Origin: Rhodocyclaceae bacterium
GTDB lineage: Bacteria > Pseudomonadota > Gammaproteobacteria > Burkholderiales > Rhodocyclaceae
Direction of reading: 5' to 3'
Assembly (NCBI GenBank): GCA_004379165.1
Contig: NKXK01000035.1
Span: 1-63,298, forward strand
DNA length: 63,298 nt
The first letter of the stretch is position 1, and each line of letters opens with the position of its first letter. This document shows, piece by piece, positions 17,599 to 26,504 of this stretch. The notes under the pieces were generated by a model. It made no database searches. It was not told the DNA's origin and saw only the letters and a program-made list of their open reading frames with translations. A program made the position numbers and the translations under genes.

Positions 17599-18846
17599 AT
17601 GAAGCGTGTGGATGACTTCCGCTTGCAACTGGGCAAGCATGAACTCGTGCCGATCATGATCGGCGGCATGGGGGTCGATATCTCGACAGCCGATCTGGCC
17701 CTCGAAGCTGCACGCCTTGGCGGTGTCGGCCATATCTCGGATGCGATGATCAACACCGTCTCCGACCGCCGCTACGAAACCAAGCACGTCAAGGAAAAGC
17801 TGGCGCAGTACAAGTTCAACGTCCAGAACGAAGACAAGTCGGCGGTCAAATTCGACCTCGGCCGTGTCGAGGAAGCGACCAAGCTGCACGTTGAAGCGAC
17901 CATGAACCGCAAGCGGGGCAACGGTCTGGTCTTCATCAACTGCATGGAAAAGCTGACCATGAACGCGCCGAAAGAGACGCTCAAGGTCCGCATGACTGCC
18001 GCCATGGACGCCGGCATCGAAGGCATCACGCTGGCGGCCGGCCTGCACCTCGGTTCCTTTGCGCTGATCGAGGATCACCCGCGCTTCCGCGACGTTCAGC
18101 TGGGCATCATCGTCTCGTCGGTGCGCGCCCTGCAGCTGTTCCTGAAAAAGAGCGCCCGTACCAACCGCCTGCCCGATTACGTGGTTGTCGAAGGCCCGCT
18201 GGCCGGCGGTCACCTTGGCTTCGGCATGGACTGGGCGCAGTACGATCTGGCGACCATCGTCGCCGAAGTGATCCAGTACCTGAAGAACGAAAACCTGAAC
18301 ATTCCGGTTCTGCCCGCGGGCGGTATCTTCACCGGTTCCGATGCGGCCGGCTTCCTCGAGGCCGGCGCGGCCGGTGTGCAGGTGGCGACGCGCTTTACCG
18401 TCACTAGCGAATGCGGCCTGCCTGATGATTCCAAGCAGGAGTACTTCAAGGCCAACGAGGAAGACATCGAGGTCAACCAGATTTCGCCAACCGGCTACCC
18501 AATGCGGATGATCAAGTCCAGCCCGGGCATCGGCGACGGCATCCGCCCGAACTGTGAAGCCTACGGCTATCTGCTCGACGCTAACGGAAAGTGCGCCTAC
18601 ATCACCTCGTACAACCGCGAAGTTGCGGCGCACCCCGAGGCGCGCAAGGTCAAGGTCTGGGACAAGACCTGCCTCTGCACCCACATGCGCAACTTCGAAA
18701 TCTGGACCTGCGGTCACCTGACCTATCGCCTCAAGGACACGACCCACAAGCTGGACGACGGTCGTTACCAGATCCTGTCGGCCGAGCACGTCTTCAAGGA
18801 TTACCAGTTCAGCACCGACAACAAGATAGCCTTGCCGCCGCTGTAA
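17599..18846 (+). CDS. Nitronate monooxygenase / 2-nitropropane dioxygenase family flavoprotein
   Basis: 415 aa from the ATG at 17599 with AAGGATAA upstream. TIM-barrel FMN enzyme: LVPIMIGGMGVDIS at the N-terminus, EGPLAGGHLGFGMDW (catalytic histidine region), LPAGGIFTGSDAAGFLEAGA phosphate-binding loop and GVQVATRF. It has an added C-terminal part with several cysteines (DKTCLCTHMRN, IWTCGHLTYR), longer than classical nitronate monooxygenases. This longer subgroup is found in anaerobes and facultative species and its substrate is unknown. A strong terminator follows. Confidence 0.85.
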   Translation: MKRVDDFRLQLGKHELVPIMIGGMGVDISTADLALEAARLGGVGHISDAMINTVSDRRYETKHVKEKLAQYKFNVQNEDKSAVKFDLGRVEEATKLHVEATMNRKRGNGLVFINCMEKLTMNAPKETLKVRMTAAMDAGIEGITLAAGLHLGSFALIEDHPRFRDVQLGIIVSSVRALQLFLKKSARTNRLPDYVVVEGPLAGGHLGFGMDWAQYDLATIVAEVIQYLKNENLNIPVLPAGGIFTGSDAAGFLEAGAAGVQVATRFTVTSECGLPDDSKQEYFKANEEDIEVNQISPTGYPMRMIKSSPGIGDGIRPNCEAYGYLLDANGKCAYITSYNREVAAHPEARKVKVWDKTCLCTHMRNFEIWTCGHLTYRLKDTTHKLDDGRYQILSAEHVFKDYQFSTDNKIALPPL

Positions 18847-18868
18847 GGGATTTTTGTTGGTCAGAGAG

Positions 18869-18896
18869 AACCCGGCTGCGGCCGGGTTTCTTTTTG
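18869..18896 (+). terminator. Rho-independent terminator of the nitronate monooxygenase-like gene
   Basis: AACCCGGC and GCCGGGTT pair around a short TGCG loop, followed by TCTTTTT. It begins 23 bp after the stop codon. Confidence 0.85.
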
Positions 18897-18974
18897 GAGG
18901 TGGCGCTTGAGCAACATCAAGGCAGGCGAAGCGGAGCGGATTACACTGGGCTGCCGTTTTGCCGGAGCCTGAAC

Positions 18975-19454
18975 ATGCCGACTTTGCTGCGCCTCGTATT
19001 CTTCCTGATCCTGTCTGCCGTCGCTCATGCCGAAGGGACGCTCGGTGCCAACGACCGGCCGATCCATGACCTGGCACGTATCGGCAGTGGCAGCGAGATC
19101 AAGCGCCTGTTGCAGGCCGATCCGGGGCAGCGCGATGCCCGCACCAGCTTCGGCTCGACACCGCTGCATCTGGCGGCAACCAATCCGGATCTGACTGCGC
19201 TGCAGGTGCTGATTGCCGCCGGCGCCGACCCGAATGCCCGCGACAACGATGGCGCGACGCCGTTACACATGGCGGCCTACACGCAAAATGCCAAACATGC
19301 CCGCCTGCTGCTTGAGGCCGGCGCTGACCCGATGGCGAAGACCAATGTCGGTCGGGATCCCACCTCGATGGCACGCAAGGCGATGGCCAACGAGGCTTCG
19401 GGCGTCATCTCGCTGTGGATACTCAAGGGGTGCAAGGCCGGCACGCCTTGCTGA
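18975..19454 (+). CDS. Secreted ankyrin-repeat protein
   Basis: 159 aa. Signal peptide (MPTLLRLVFFLILSAVAHAE), then three to four ankyrin repeats: RPIHDLARIGSGSEIKRLL, GSTPLHLAATNPDLTALQVL, GATPLHMAAYTQNAKHARLL with the AGADPNARDNDG hairpin. It ends with a cysteine pair (KGCKAGTPC). Periplasmic ankyrin proteins act as protein-binding scaffolds; in some bacteria they sit with catalase genes, which are not seen here. Role unknown. Confidence 0.85.
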   Translation: MPTLLRLVFFLILSAVAHAEGTLGANDRPIHDLARIGSGSEIKRLLQADPGQRDARTSFGSTPLHLAATNPDLTALQVLIAAGADPNARDNDGATPLHMAAYTQNAKHARLLLEAGADPMAKTNVGRDPTSMARKAMANEASGVISLWILKGCKAGTPC

Positions 19455-19458
19455 TTGC

Positions 19459-19536
19459 GTGAGCGTCAATATCGAACTGATCGGCATGCTCGTCATCTTT
19501 GCGGCGATCGTGATTGCTGTCATCAAGTCGCAATAG
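19459..19536 (+). CDS. Possible 25-aa single-helix membrane peptide
   Basis: A GTG-started frame 4 bp after the ankyrin gene stop encodes VSVNIELIGMLVIFAAIVIA and then VIKSQ, one hydrophobic helix with a basic C-terminus. Its size and shape suit a small membrane protein, but no strong ribosome-binding site is visible and the start is not ATG. Tentative. Confidence 0.3.
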   Translation: MSVNIELIGMLVIFAAIVIAVIKSQ

Positions 19537-19607
19537 GCGGTGTGCATTCTCCTGAAGTTGTGACAAACTGATGTCACCTTCACCCCAACAAAATAAAGGA
19601 GACAAAC

Positions 19608-20048
19608 ATGCCGAGAAGAATGATCAGCCAATTGATTTCCGGCCAGAGCGTCGTCACTGCCAGCAAGGCCACGACGGTGCGAGCAGCCTGCGAACTGATG
19701 GCCAGCAAGAAGATCGGTGCCCTGCTGATCGTCGAAGGTGGGCGCATCGCCGGCATCTTCACCGAGCGCGATGCACTGAACAAGGTGCTCGCCGGTCGCC
19801 TGGACCCGGATACCACAACGCTTGAACGGGTGATGGTGCGCGATCCGCAGACCATCGGTGCCGACAAGCCGCTGGCTTACGCGCTGCTGATGATGGCCGA
19901 TGGTGGTTTCCGCCACGTGCCGGTCGTCGATGCCACTGGCGCGCCGGTCGGCATGGTATCGGCGCGCGACGCGCTCGGCCAGGATCTGGTCGATCTGGAA
20001 AGCGACATCAAGCGGATGGAGAGCCTGGAAGGCTCGATCGGTTACTGA
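19608..20048 (+). CDS. CBS-domain pair protein
   Basis: 146 aa made only of two CBS domains: VVTASKATTVRAACELMASK, IGALLIVEGGRIAGIFTERD, then RVMVRDPQTIGADKPLAYAL and FRHVPVVDATGAPVGMVSAR. Tandem CBS modules bind adenosyl ligands such as AMP or ATP and act as energy sensors. A strong AAAGGAGA site lies 7 bp upstream. Its last 7 bp overlap the convergent truC gene. Confidence 0.9.
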   Translation: MPRRMISQLISGQSVVTASKATTVRAACELMASKKIGALLIVEGGRIAGIFTERDALNKVLAGRLDPDTTTLERVMVRDPQTIGADKPLAYALLMMADGGFRHVPVVDATGAPVGMVSARDALGQDLVDLESDIKRMESLEGSIGY

Positions 20049-20839
20049 TTCGCCGCGACCGCGGCTGACCAGCCGAAGCGCGCCAGCAGGGCGGCGAAAT
20101 CGCCGCTCACTGGCGCGTTTTCCGTTTGGCGTTGGCCACTGACCGGGTGGTCAAAACTCAACTGCGTGCACGCCAGCAACAGGCGCGGGCAGGCCAGGTA
20201 TTCGGCAAAATAGCGGTTGTGCCGGCCCTTGCCATAGGTCGAATCGCCGATGATCGGATGGGCGATGTGCTTGAAATGCCTGCGGATCTGGTGGCGACGC
20301 CCGGTTTCCGGATTGAGCGAGAGCAGGGCGTAGCGGCTGACCGGGTAGCGGTCGACGCAGACCGGCAACTCGACAGTAGCCAGCCGACGGAATCGCGTGC
20401 GGGCGGGCTGCGGGGCGTCACTGCTGAGTTCACCGACAAACTCGTAGGCATCGCGCTGGCGACTGAGCGGATGATCGATGCAGCCGGCCTCCGGTGGGTG
20501 GCCGCGAACAACAGCAAGATAGCGTTTGTCGACGGTGCCTGCCTCGAATTGTCGTCCCAGCGCACTGGCGATTTCAGCGTTGAGGCCGAACAGCAGGACA
20601 CCCGAAGTGCCCCGGTCGAGCCGATGCGCCGGCCAGACGCGCTGGCCGATCTGATCGCGCAGGATCTGGATGGCAAAGCGTGTTTCGTGCCGGTCGATCT
20701 CGGAACGATGGACGAGCAGGTTCGGCGGCTTGTCGATGACGACGATGTGCTCATCGCGATAGAGGAGGGTGAGCGGCGGCTCGGTGCCATCCGGCATCGC
20801 AACCGCTTGCCCCCTGCGGTAAACCTGAAAATCAGGCAA
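20042..20839 (-). CDS. truC: tRNA pseudouridine(65) synthase TruC
   Basis: 265 aa, RluA-type synthase. Catalytic motif AHRLDRGTSGVLLFG with the active aspartate; PPNLLVHRSEIDRHE and RHFKHIAHPIIGDSTYGKGR match the TruC branch. It isomerises U65 in tRNA. Starts in the last codons of the CitE-like gene (8-bp overlap), so the two are translationally coupled. Repeat copy 9 spans its start codon and encodes residues 2-9. Confidence 0.9.
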   Translation of the reverse strand: MPDFQVYRRGQAVAMPDGTEPPLTLLYRDEHIVVIDKPPNLLVHRSEIDRHETRFAIQILRDQIGQRVWPAHRLDRGTSGVLLFGLNAEIASALGRQFEAGTVDKRYLAVVRGHPPEAGCIDHPLSRQRDAYEFVGELSSDAPQPARTRFRRLATVELPVCVDRYPVSRYALLSLNPETGRRHQIRRHFKHIAHPIIGDSTYGKGRHNRYFAEYLACPRLLLACTQLSFDHPVSGQRQTENAPVSGDFAALLARFGWSAAVAANQ

Positions 20840-20843
20840 AAAA
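20814..20843 (+). repeat. Dispersed 30-bp repeat, copy 9
   Basis: CTGCGGTAAACCTGAAAATC, then AGGCAAAAAA. It covers the truC start codon and the end of the upstream gene, an unusual place for a chance match. It closely resembles intergenic copy 21. Confidence 0.7.
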
Positions 20844-21815
20844 CCGGGCCTTTGCCTGCTCGGGAACCGTCATGCCGGTAATGTGGGCGCGATCAAGCAG
20901 TTCCCAGTAATAGCGGTATGAAGCACGGTCGTGCAGCTTGCCCGCGTGCTGGGTCGGCCCCCAGTCGGTGTCCTGCGCAGCGATCAGAATTTCCGAGGCG
21001 GCCTGGACTTCCGAAAAGTCCGGGCGCATCGCTTCGACGATCGGCTGGATCTGGTTGGGGTGGATGCTCCACATGCGCAGGTAGCCAAATTCGGTCCGTG
21101 CCCGCAGCGCATCGTTGCGGATGTAGTCGAGATCCTTGAGTTCCGTAGTGACGTTGTGCGAGGGGATGACGCCGTTGGCCAGTGCGGCTGCAGTGATTTC
21201 ACATTTGGCTCGCGCGACGAGTGGATGTTCGAACTGCCCGGGACTTTTCATCGCGCTGCCGGGGATCGCCCCATGGTGGCCGGAAACAAAATCCATCAGG
21301 CCGAAATCCAGCGACTCGACACCGGGCAGGGCGGCAATGTCCCACACCTCGCGCAGCGCACCGTGGGTTTCGATCAGTACGTGTACCGGGATCCTGCGGT
21401 CGACGCCAAATTTTTGCTCGATTGCGCGCAAGGCCTCGGTCTGGATCTGTACGTCCTCGGCGCAACAGGGCTTGGGTAGCGTAATGAAGGGCAGGCGGTC
21501 GCCGGCACGGCCGACGAGGATTTCCATGTCCTGCTGCCAGTGATGATGCGTAACGTCATGGACGCGGGCGCCGACGCGGTTGAAGAGATTGTCTTCACTG
21601 TTGATCACGCTGGCCGCCATTTCGGCATGCTCGCGTTCGGCGCCGGCATGCGCACCGTCTTCGCAGTCGCAGGTGATGTCGAAGATCGGGCCGAGCTCTT
21701 TCTGCAACTGCAGCGCCTTCTTCATCAGCTTTTCCGAGCCGGCGTAATGATCGACGGCGGGCAGGACGGGGAAGGGCTTTTCGCCGGCGAAGAGGACGTC
21801 TTTAGGGTGGCGCAT
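20832..21815 (-). CDS. HpcH/HpaI aldolase (CitE-like CoA-ester lyase)
   Basis: 327 aa TIM-barrel lyase. PAVDHYAGSEKLMKKALQL, FDITCDCEDGAHAGAEREH, VHVLIETHGALREVWDIAAL (metal-binding glutamate) and DFGLMDFVSGHHGAIPGSAM mark the CitE/malyl-CoA lyase superfamily. It differs from true citrate lyase beta subunits, and no citDF genes are present. Cleavage of a CoA ester such as a malyl- or citramalyl-CoA is plausible given mdh next door, but the substrate is not determined. It is transcribed leftward with truC. Confidence 0.85.
   Translation of the reverse strand: MRHPKDVLFAGEKPFPVLPAVDHYAGSEKLMKKALQLQKELGPIFDITCDCEDGAHAGAEREHAEMAASVINSEDNLFNRVGARVHDVTHHHWQQDMEILVGRAGDRLPFITLPKPCCAEDVQIQTEALRAIEQKFGVDRRIPVHVLIETHGALREVWDIAALPGVESLDFGLMDFVSGHHGAIPGSAMKSPGQFEHPLVARAKCEITAAALANGVIPSHNVTTELKDLDYIRNDALRARTEFGYLRMWSIHPNQIQPIVEAMRPDFSEVQAASEILIAAQDTDWGPTQHAGKLHDRASYRYYWELLDRAHITGMTVPEQAKARFFA
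21394..21423 (+). repeat. Dispersed 30-bp repeat, copy 10
   Basis: CTGCGGTCGACGCCAAATTT, then TTGCTCGATT. Inside the CitE-like gene. Last good copy before a 14-kb stretch without any. Confidence 0.55.
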
Positions 21816-21836
21816 GGCGGTAATCCGTAAACAAGA

Positions 21837-21868
21837 AAGGCCGCGGCATTTTACCGCGGCCTTTCGGG
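21837..21868 (-). terminator. Terminator downstream of mdh
   Basis: GGCCGCGG and CCGCGGCC pair around CATTTTA, with A and T runs on both sides (AAAGGCC and GGCCTTTC). It lies between the mdh stop (21891) and the CitE-like gene and could work in both directions. Confidence 0.75.
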
Positions 21869-21890
21869 TGAAGCTAAGGGAGGCTGTGGA

Positions 21891-22877
21891 TTACAGCATG
21901 TCCTTGACGGCTTCGGCTTCGTCGGTCAGTTCCTTGAGCGTCAGGTTCATCTTCTCGCGGCTGTAATCGTCGATTTCCAGGCCCTGGATGATCTTGAAGG
22001 AACCACCCTTGCACTCGCACGGGAAGCCATAAACGATACCAGCCGGGATGCCGTAGGAGCCATCGGACGGAACACCCATGGTGACCCAGTCGCTGGAACC
22101 CAGCACCCAGTCACGGATGTGGTCGATGGCGGCGTTGGCAGCGGAAGCAGCCGAGGACAGGCCTCGGGCTTCGATGATGGCGGCGCCGCGCTTGCCGACG
22201 GTCGGCAGGAAGACGTCGTTGTTCCAGGCGTGATCGTTGATCAGGGCTTTGACGTTGTCGCCATTGGACTCGCAGTTGCGGTAGTCGGCGTACATCGTGG
22301 GCGAGTGGTTACCCCAGACGACCAGCTTCTTGAAGGAAGAAACGGCACGGCCAGTCTTCTCGGCCAGTTGCGACAGGGCACGGTTGTGGTCCAGGCGCAG
22401 CATGCCGTGGTAGTTGTTCGGGTTGGTGCGGCCAACCTTCTTGGCGGCGGCAGCAGCAATGTAGGCATTGGTGTTGCAGGGATTGCCAACGACCAGAACC
22501 TTGACGTCTTCCTTGGCGTTCTCGGCAATGGCCTTGCCCTGAACGGTGAAGATGGCGCCGTTGGCGGTCAGCAGGTCGGCACGTTCCATGCCCTTGGTAC
22601 GGGGACGGGCACCGACCAGCAGGCAGACGTCAGCATCCTTGAAGGCAACGTTCGGGTCGTCGGTGGCGATCATGCCGGCGAGCAGCGGGAAAGCGCAGTC
22701 GTCGAGCTCCATCATGACGCCCTTGACGGCCTGTTGGGCTTGCGGCAGGTCGAGCAACTGGAGAATGACCGGTTGGTCTTTGCCGAGCATTTCGCCGGAG
22801 GCAATGCGGAACAGCAGGCTATAACCGATCTGGCCGGCGGCGCCGGTAACGGCAACGCGCATGGGGGCTTTGGACAT
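21891..22877 (-). CDS. mdh: Malate dehydrogenase (NAD)
   Basis: 328 aa, LDH/MDH superfamily, the proteobacterial class-2 MDH. Nucleotide-binding [20 protein letters not shown] at the N-terminus, substrate arginine loop [45 protein letters not shown] and catalytic [13 protein letters not shown]. It oxidises malate to oxaloacetate in the TCA cycle. Encoded alone and divergent from the GntR gene, with a palindrome between them. Confidence 0.97.
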   Translation of the reverse strand: MSKAPMRVAVTGAAGQIGYSLLFRIASGEMLGKDQPVILQLLDLPQAQQAVKGVMMELDDCAFPLLAGMIATDDPNVAFKDADVCLLVGARPRTKGMERADLLTANGAIFTVQGKAIAENAKEDVKVLVVGNPCNTNAYIAAAAAKKVGRTNPNNYHGMLRLDHNRALSQLAEKTGRAVSSFKKLVVWGNHSPTMYADYRNCESNGDNVKALINDHAWNNDVFLPTVGKRGAAIIEARGLSSAASAANAAIDHIRDWVLGSSDWVTMGVPSDGSYGIPAGIVYGFPCECKGGSFKIIQGLEIDDYSREKMNLTLKELTDEAEAVKDML

Positions 22878-23016
22878 GTATCGCTCCTGTATGAAACAGC
22901 GTGGTTGAAATTGTTCGGTTTCGCTCGAAAGGCCACCCGTTTTTCTTCCCTTGCGTCAGGGGGCTCGAGAGACTGACGATGTTAGAAGTTCGGCGTTGTC
23001 ATGTCAATTCATCATG

Positions 23017-23032
23017 TGTCTTATATAAGACA
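23017..23032. promoter_or_regulatory. 16-bp perfect palindrome in the mdh/GntR divergent region
   Basis: TGTCTTATATAAGACA is fully self-complementary and lies 45 bp upstream of the GntR start and 140 bp from the mdh start. It is the best candidate operator for the adjacent GntR/UTRA regulator, which binds symmetrical sites as a dimer. No second copy is seen before sdhC or gltA. Confidence 0.65.
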
Positions 23033-23076
23033 ACTTTTCGTGGACGCTGGGGGGGAAATGTGCTGAAATCCAGCCG

Positions 23077-23832
23077 ATGACCCGTTATAACTCACGCTCA
23101 CCGGCTCGCGCGCCGGCTCCGACATTCAGTCCGCTTTACCGGCAGATCAAGGATTTTCTGATCCGTAGTCTGGAGTCCGGCGAATGGGGGCCGGGTGACG
23201 CGATCCCCAGTGAAGGCGAGTTGGCGCAGCGGTTCAATGTCAGCCAGGGGACCGTGCGCAAGGCCATCGATGAGATGGCGGCCGAGAACATGCTGGTCCG
23301 GCGCCAGGGTAAGGGGACGTTTGTCGCCACCCATGATGATCCGCGTTCGTTCTATCGCTTTCTGCGCCTGGTGCCGGATGATGGTCGTACGGCGCAGGCG
23401 GTCAGCGAGCCATTTTCCTGTGAGTCGATTCCGGCAGCCCCAGATGTTGCCGCCGCGCTTGAACTCCCGGCTGGCTCACTGGTGCTGCTGGTCAAGCGCT
23501 TGCTGCGCTTCAATGGTGAAGTGGTCGTATTTGACCAGATCTATCTGGTGCCGGAGCTTTTTGATGGTCTGACGCTGGATCGGCTGCGTGGCGGCGAGCG
23601 CTCGCTGTATTCGCTTTTCGAAAGCGATTTCGGTGTGCGCATGATTCGCGCCGAGGAGCGTCTGCGCGCGGTGGGTGCCGATGAGGAGAGCGCGGCGCGT
23701 CTCGGGGTTGCGGTTGGTGAGGCCTTGTTGCTGGTGGAGCGGACAGCCTATACCTACGGTAACCGGCCGGTGGAATGGCGTCGCGGGCTGTATTGCACCC
23801 ACCATCACTACTATCGAAATGAATTAGGGTAA
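23077..23832 (+). CDS. GntR/HutC-family (UTRA) transcriptional regulator
   Basis: 251 aa. N-terminal winged helix (SPLYRQIKDFLIRSLESGEW, AIPSEGELAQRFNVSQGTVR, RRQGKGTFVATH) and a C-terminal UTRA ligand domain from about residue 95 (LVLLVKRLLRFNGEVVVFDQ, LLLVERTAYTYGNRPVEWRR). The place between mdh and sdhCDAB is conserved in betaproteobacteria and suggests control of TCA genes in response to a dicarboxylate or related metabolite. That ligand is inference. Confidence 0.88.
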   Translation: MTRYNSRSPARAPAPTFSPLYRQIKDFLIRSLESGEWGPGDAIPSEGELAQRFNVSQGTVRKAIDEMAAENMLVRRQGKGTFVATHDDPRSFYRFLRLVPDDGRTAQAVSEPFSCESIPAAPDVAAALELPAGSLVLLVKRLLRFNGEVVVFDQIYLVPELFDGLTLDRLRGGERSLYSLFESDFGVRMIRAEERLRAVGADEESAARLGVAVGEALLLVERTAYTYGNRPVEWRRGLYCTHHHYYRNELG

Positions 23833-23906
23833 ATACGCATTGCGGGTCGGGGTTTTCAAGTCTTTTGAAATGCTTTCGGGACCTCACGCCCGTTACATTT
23901 TGAATG

Positions 23907-23912
23907 TATAAT
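23907..23912 (+). promoter_or_regulatory. Extended -10 element ahead of sdhC
   Basis: TGTATAAT (consensus TATAAT at 23907-23912) is the best -10 upstream of the sdh operon, 62 bp before the sdhC start. No good -35 stands at 17 bp, so it may be activator-dependent. Confidence 0.45.
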
Positions 23913-23974
23913 TACAGTTCTTTTCAAACCACGTACAAGCGGAATACCGCACCTTTACGCGAGGAATGAAGTTC

Positions 23975-24361
23975 ATGGCAGAAATGACCATTAAGAAACG
24001 TCCAAAGAATCTGGACTTGACCACCATCAAATTGCCTTTACCGGGCAAGGTTTCCATCCTTCATCGCGTCAGCGGTGCGGGCATGTTCCTTTGCTTTCCG
24101 GTCATGCTCTGGCTATTTGGCGCCAGCGTGGGGTCCCCCGAGTCGTTCGCGGCCTTCAAGGCCATCGCCGGCATGCTGCCGGTCAAGGTGATTCTCGCCG
24201 GCCTGCTCTGGGCTTTCGTGCATCACTTCTGTGCCGGTATTCGTTTCCTGCTGCTTGATCTGCACATGGGTATCGAAAAAGAGGCTGCCCGTCAGTCCGC
24301 AGCGGTTGTTCTTGCGGTCAGTATTCCGCTGACCCTGGTTCTGTGGGGGGTTCTGCTGTGA
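23975..24361 (+). CDS. sdhC: Succinate dehydrogenase cytochrome b556 subunit
   Basis: 128 aa from the ATG at 23975. The ATG at 23966 is possible but only 0-1 bp from the GAGGA site, whereas 23975 has 9-bp spacing. Three membrane helices; PLPGKVSILHRVSGAGMFLC contains the conserved SxxHRxSG quinone-site motif, and FVHHFCAGIRFLLLDLH carries the heme-ligand histidine region. It anchors complex II and takes part in quinone reduction. GTGA overlap with sdhD. Confidence 0.94.
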   Translation: MAEMTIKKRPKNLDLTTIKLPLPGKVSILHRVSGAGMFLCFPVMLWLFGASVGSPESFAAFKAIAGMLPVKVILAGLLWAFVHHFCAGIRFLLLDLHMGIEKEAARQSAAVVLAVSIPLTLVLWGVLL

Positions 24362-24705
24362 TTAACCGTACCGTTGTCGGGGCTCATTACGGCCTCAAGG
24401 ACTGGATTGCCCAGCGTGCCACCGCAGTCATTATGGCGGTGTACTCCGTGCTGCTTGCCGCTGTGCTGATTATCGTCCGTCCGTCGACCTTTGAGGCCTG
24501 GCAGGGCGTGTTTGCCCATGGCGTCATGAAGTTCCTGACCTTCCTCTTTTTTGTCAGCCTGTTCTACCACGCCTGGATCGGTGTGCGTGACATCTGGATG
24601 GACTACGTCAAGCCGACTGGCCTGCGGCTGACCCTGCACGTTCTGACCGTTACTGCGCTGGTGGGTTACACCGCGTGGGCTGCTGCGATTCTCTGGAGGC
24701 TGTAA
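24358..24705 (+). CDS. sdhD: Succinate dehydrogenase hydrophobic membrane anchor
   Basis: 115 aa from a GTG that overlaps the sdhC stop (GTGA). Three membrane helices; VVGAHYGLKDWIAQRATAVI is the family N-terminus, and FYHAWIGVRDIWMDYVKP carries the heme-ligand histidine and the quinone-site Asp-Tyr. With SdhC it binds heme b and ubiquinone. Confidence 0.93.
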   Translation: MINRTVVGAHYGLKDWIAQRATAVIMAVYSVLLAAVLIIVRPSTFEAWQGVFAHGVMKFLTFLFFVSLFYHAWIGVRDIWMDYVKPTGLRLTLHVLTVTALVGYTAWAAAILWRL

Positions 24706-24707
24706 GC

Positions 24708-26492
24708 GTGAGTATTCCTGTTCTTAAATTTGACGCAGTTATCGTCGGTGCTGGTGGTGCCGGTCTGCGTTCCGCAATCCAGTTGTCTGAAGCCGGTCTG
24801 AAGACCGCGGTTCTGTCCAAGGTTTTCCCGACCCGTTCGCACACGGTTGCGGCCCAGGGTGGTGTTGCTGCATCGCTCGGTAATTCCGAGGAAGATCACT
24901 GGACTTGGCATATGTACGATACCGTCAAGGGTTCCGATTGGCTCGGTGATCAGGACGCGATCGAATTCATGTGCAAGAAGGCCAACGAAGTTGTTGTTGA
25001 ACTCGAGCACTATGGTATGCCCTTCGACCGTACCGACAACGGCAAGATCTACCAGCGTCCGTTCGGTGGCCACATGTCGAACTTCGGCGAAAAGCCGGTG
25101 CGTCGTTCTTGCGCTGCCGCTGACCGTACTGGTCACGCCATGCTGCATGCCATGTACCAGCGTAACGTCAAGGCCAATACCCAGTTCTTCGTTGAATGGA
25201 TGGCGCTTGACCTGATCCGTGATGAGGAAGGCCACGTCCTTGGCGTCACCGCCATGGAAATGGAAACTGGCCAGGTCGTGATTTTCCACTCCCGTGCCAC
25301 GATCTTCGCGACCGGTGGTGCCGGCCGTATCTTCTACTCTTCCACTAATGCCTTCATCAACACCGGTGATGGTCTGGGTATGGCGGCTCGTGCCGGCATT
25401 CCGCTGGAAGACATGGAGTTCTGGCAGTTCCACCCGACCGGCGTCGCCGGTGCTGGCGTGCTGATTACCGAAGGTGTTCGTGGAGAAGGCGGTATCCTGC
25501 GTAACTCCAGCAAGGAGCGCTTCATGGAGCGCTATGCGCCGAACGCCAAGGATCTGGCTTCGCGTGACGTGGTCTCCCGCGCCATGGCGACCGAAATCAA
25601 GGAAGGTCGCGGTTGCGGCGTCAACAAGGACTACGTCCTGCTCGATATCACCCACCTCGATCCGGCGACCATCATGAAGCGTCTGCCAGGCATTCACGAA
25701 ATCGGCATCCAGTTTGCCGGTGTCGACTGCCTGAAAGAGCCGCTGCCGGTCGTGCCAACCTGTCACTACCAGATGGGCGGTATCCCGACCCACTACTCTG
25801 GTCGTGTTGTCGTTCCGAAGGATGGCGATTTCAATACCGTCGTGCCGGGCTTCTATGCTGGCGGTGAGTGTGCCTGTGCCTCGGTGCATGGTGCCAACCG
25901 TCTCGGTACCAACTCGCTGCTCGATCTGCTGGTCTTCGGTAAATCCGCTGGTGACTCTGCGGTTGAAGATCTCAAGGCCGGCAAGGCCCACCGCGATCTG
26001 CCGAAGGATGCCGCCGAGAAGTCTCTGGCGCGTATCGCTGCGATCGACGGTCGCAAGGGTGGTGCCAACGTGCACGAAACCCGTCTCGCCATGCAGCGCA
26101 CGATGCAGGATCACGCTGGCGTGTTCCGTTTCGGTGACATGCTCAAGCAGGGCGTCGAAAAGATTCTCGAAGTCGAAAAGGCTGCACACCAGCTCGAGAT
26201 CAAGGACAAGTCGATGGCCTGGAACACCGCACGTACCGAAGCGCTCGAGATGGAAAACCTGATCGAAGTCGCCAAGGCCACCATGATCTCTGCCGAGGCT
26301 CGCAAGGAGTCCCGTGGTGCACACGTTCGTGACGATGCCCCGGATACTGCCGAGTTCCCGAATGGTCGTAACGATAAGGAATGGCTGAAACACACGCTGT
26401 TCTCGCCGGTCGACAACTCGATCACCTACAAGCCGGTGAATATGCAACCCTTGACCGTCGAGCCTGTTGCGCTCAAGACGCGCTCGTACTAA
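24708..26492 (+). CDS. sdhA: Succinate dehydrogenase flavoprotein subunit
   Basis: 594 aa from a GTG at 24708, preceded by GGAGG inside the sdhD end. FAD-binding AVIVGAGGAGLRSAIQLSEA; covalent-FAD histidine in PTRSHTVAAQGGVAASL; active-site HPTGVAGAGVLITEG and RGEGGIL; HYQMGGIPTHYSG with substrate histidine and arginine. C-terminal KEWLKHTLFSPVDNS. Oxidises succinate to fumarate. SdhE, needed for flavinylation, is encoded two genes on. Confidence 0.97.
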   Translation: MSIPVLKFDAVIVGAGGAGLRSAIQLSEAGLKTAVLSKVFPTRSHTVAAQGGVAASLGNSEEDHWTWHMYDTVKGSDWLGDQDAIEFMCKKANEVVVELEHYGMPFDRTDNGKIYQRPFGGHMSNFGEKPVRRSCAAADRTGHAMLHAMYQRNVKANTQFFVEWMALDLIRDEEGHVLGVTAMEMETGQVVIFHSRATIFATGGAGRIFYSSTNAFINTGDGLGMAARAGIPLEDMEFWQFHPTGVAGAGVLITEGVRGEGGILRNSSKERFMERYAPNAKDLASRDVVSRAMATEIKEGRGCGVNKDYVLLDITHLDPATIMKRLPGIHEIGIQFAGVDCLKEPLPVVPTCHYQMGGIPTHYSGRVVVPKDGDFNTVVPGFYAGGECACASVHGANRLGTNSLLDLLVFGKSAGDSAVEDLKAGKAHRDLPKDAAEKSLARIAAIDGRKGGANVHETRLAMQRTMQDHAGVFRFGDMLKQGVEKILEVEKAAHQLEIKDKSMAWNTARTEALEMENLIEVAKATMISAEARKESRGAHVRDDAPDTAEFPNGRNDKEWLKHTLFSPVDNSITYKPVNMQPLTVEPVALKTRSY

Positions 26493-26504
26493 TCGGAGAA
26501 GACA

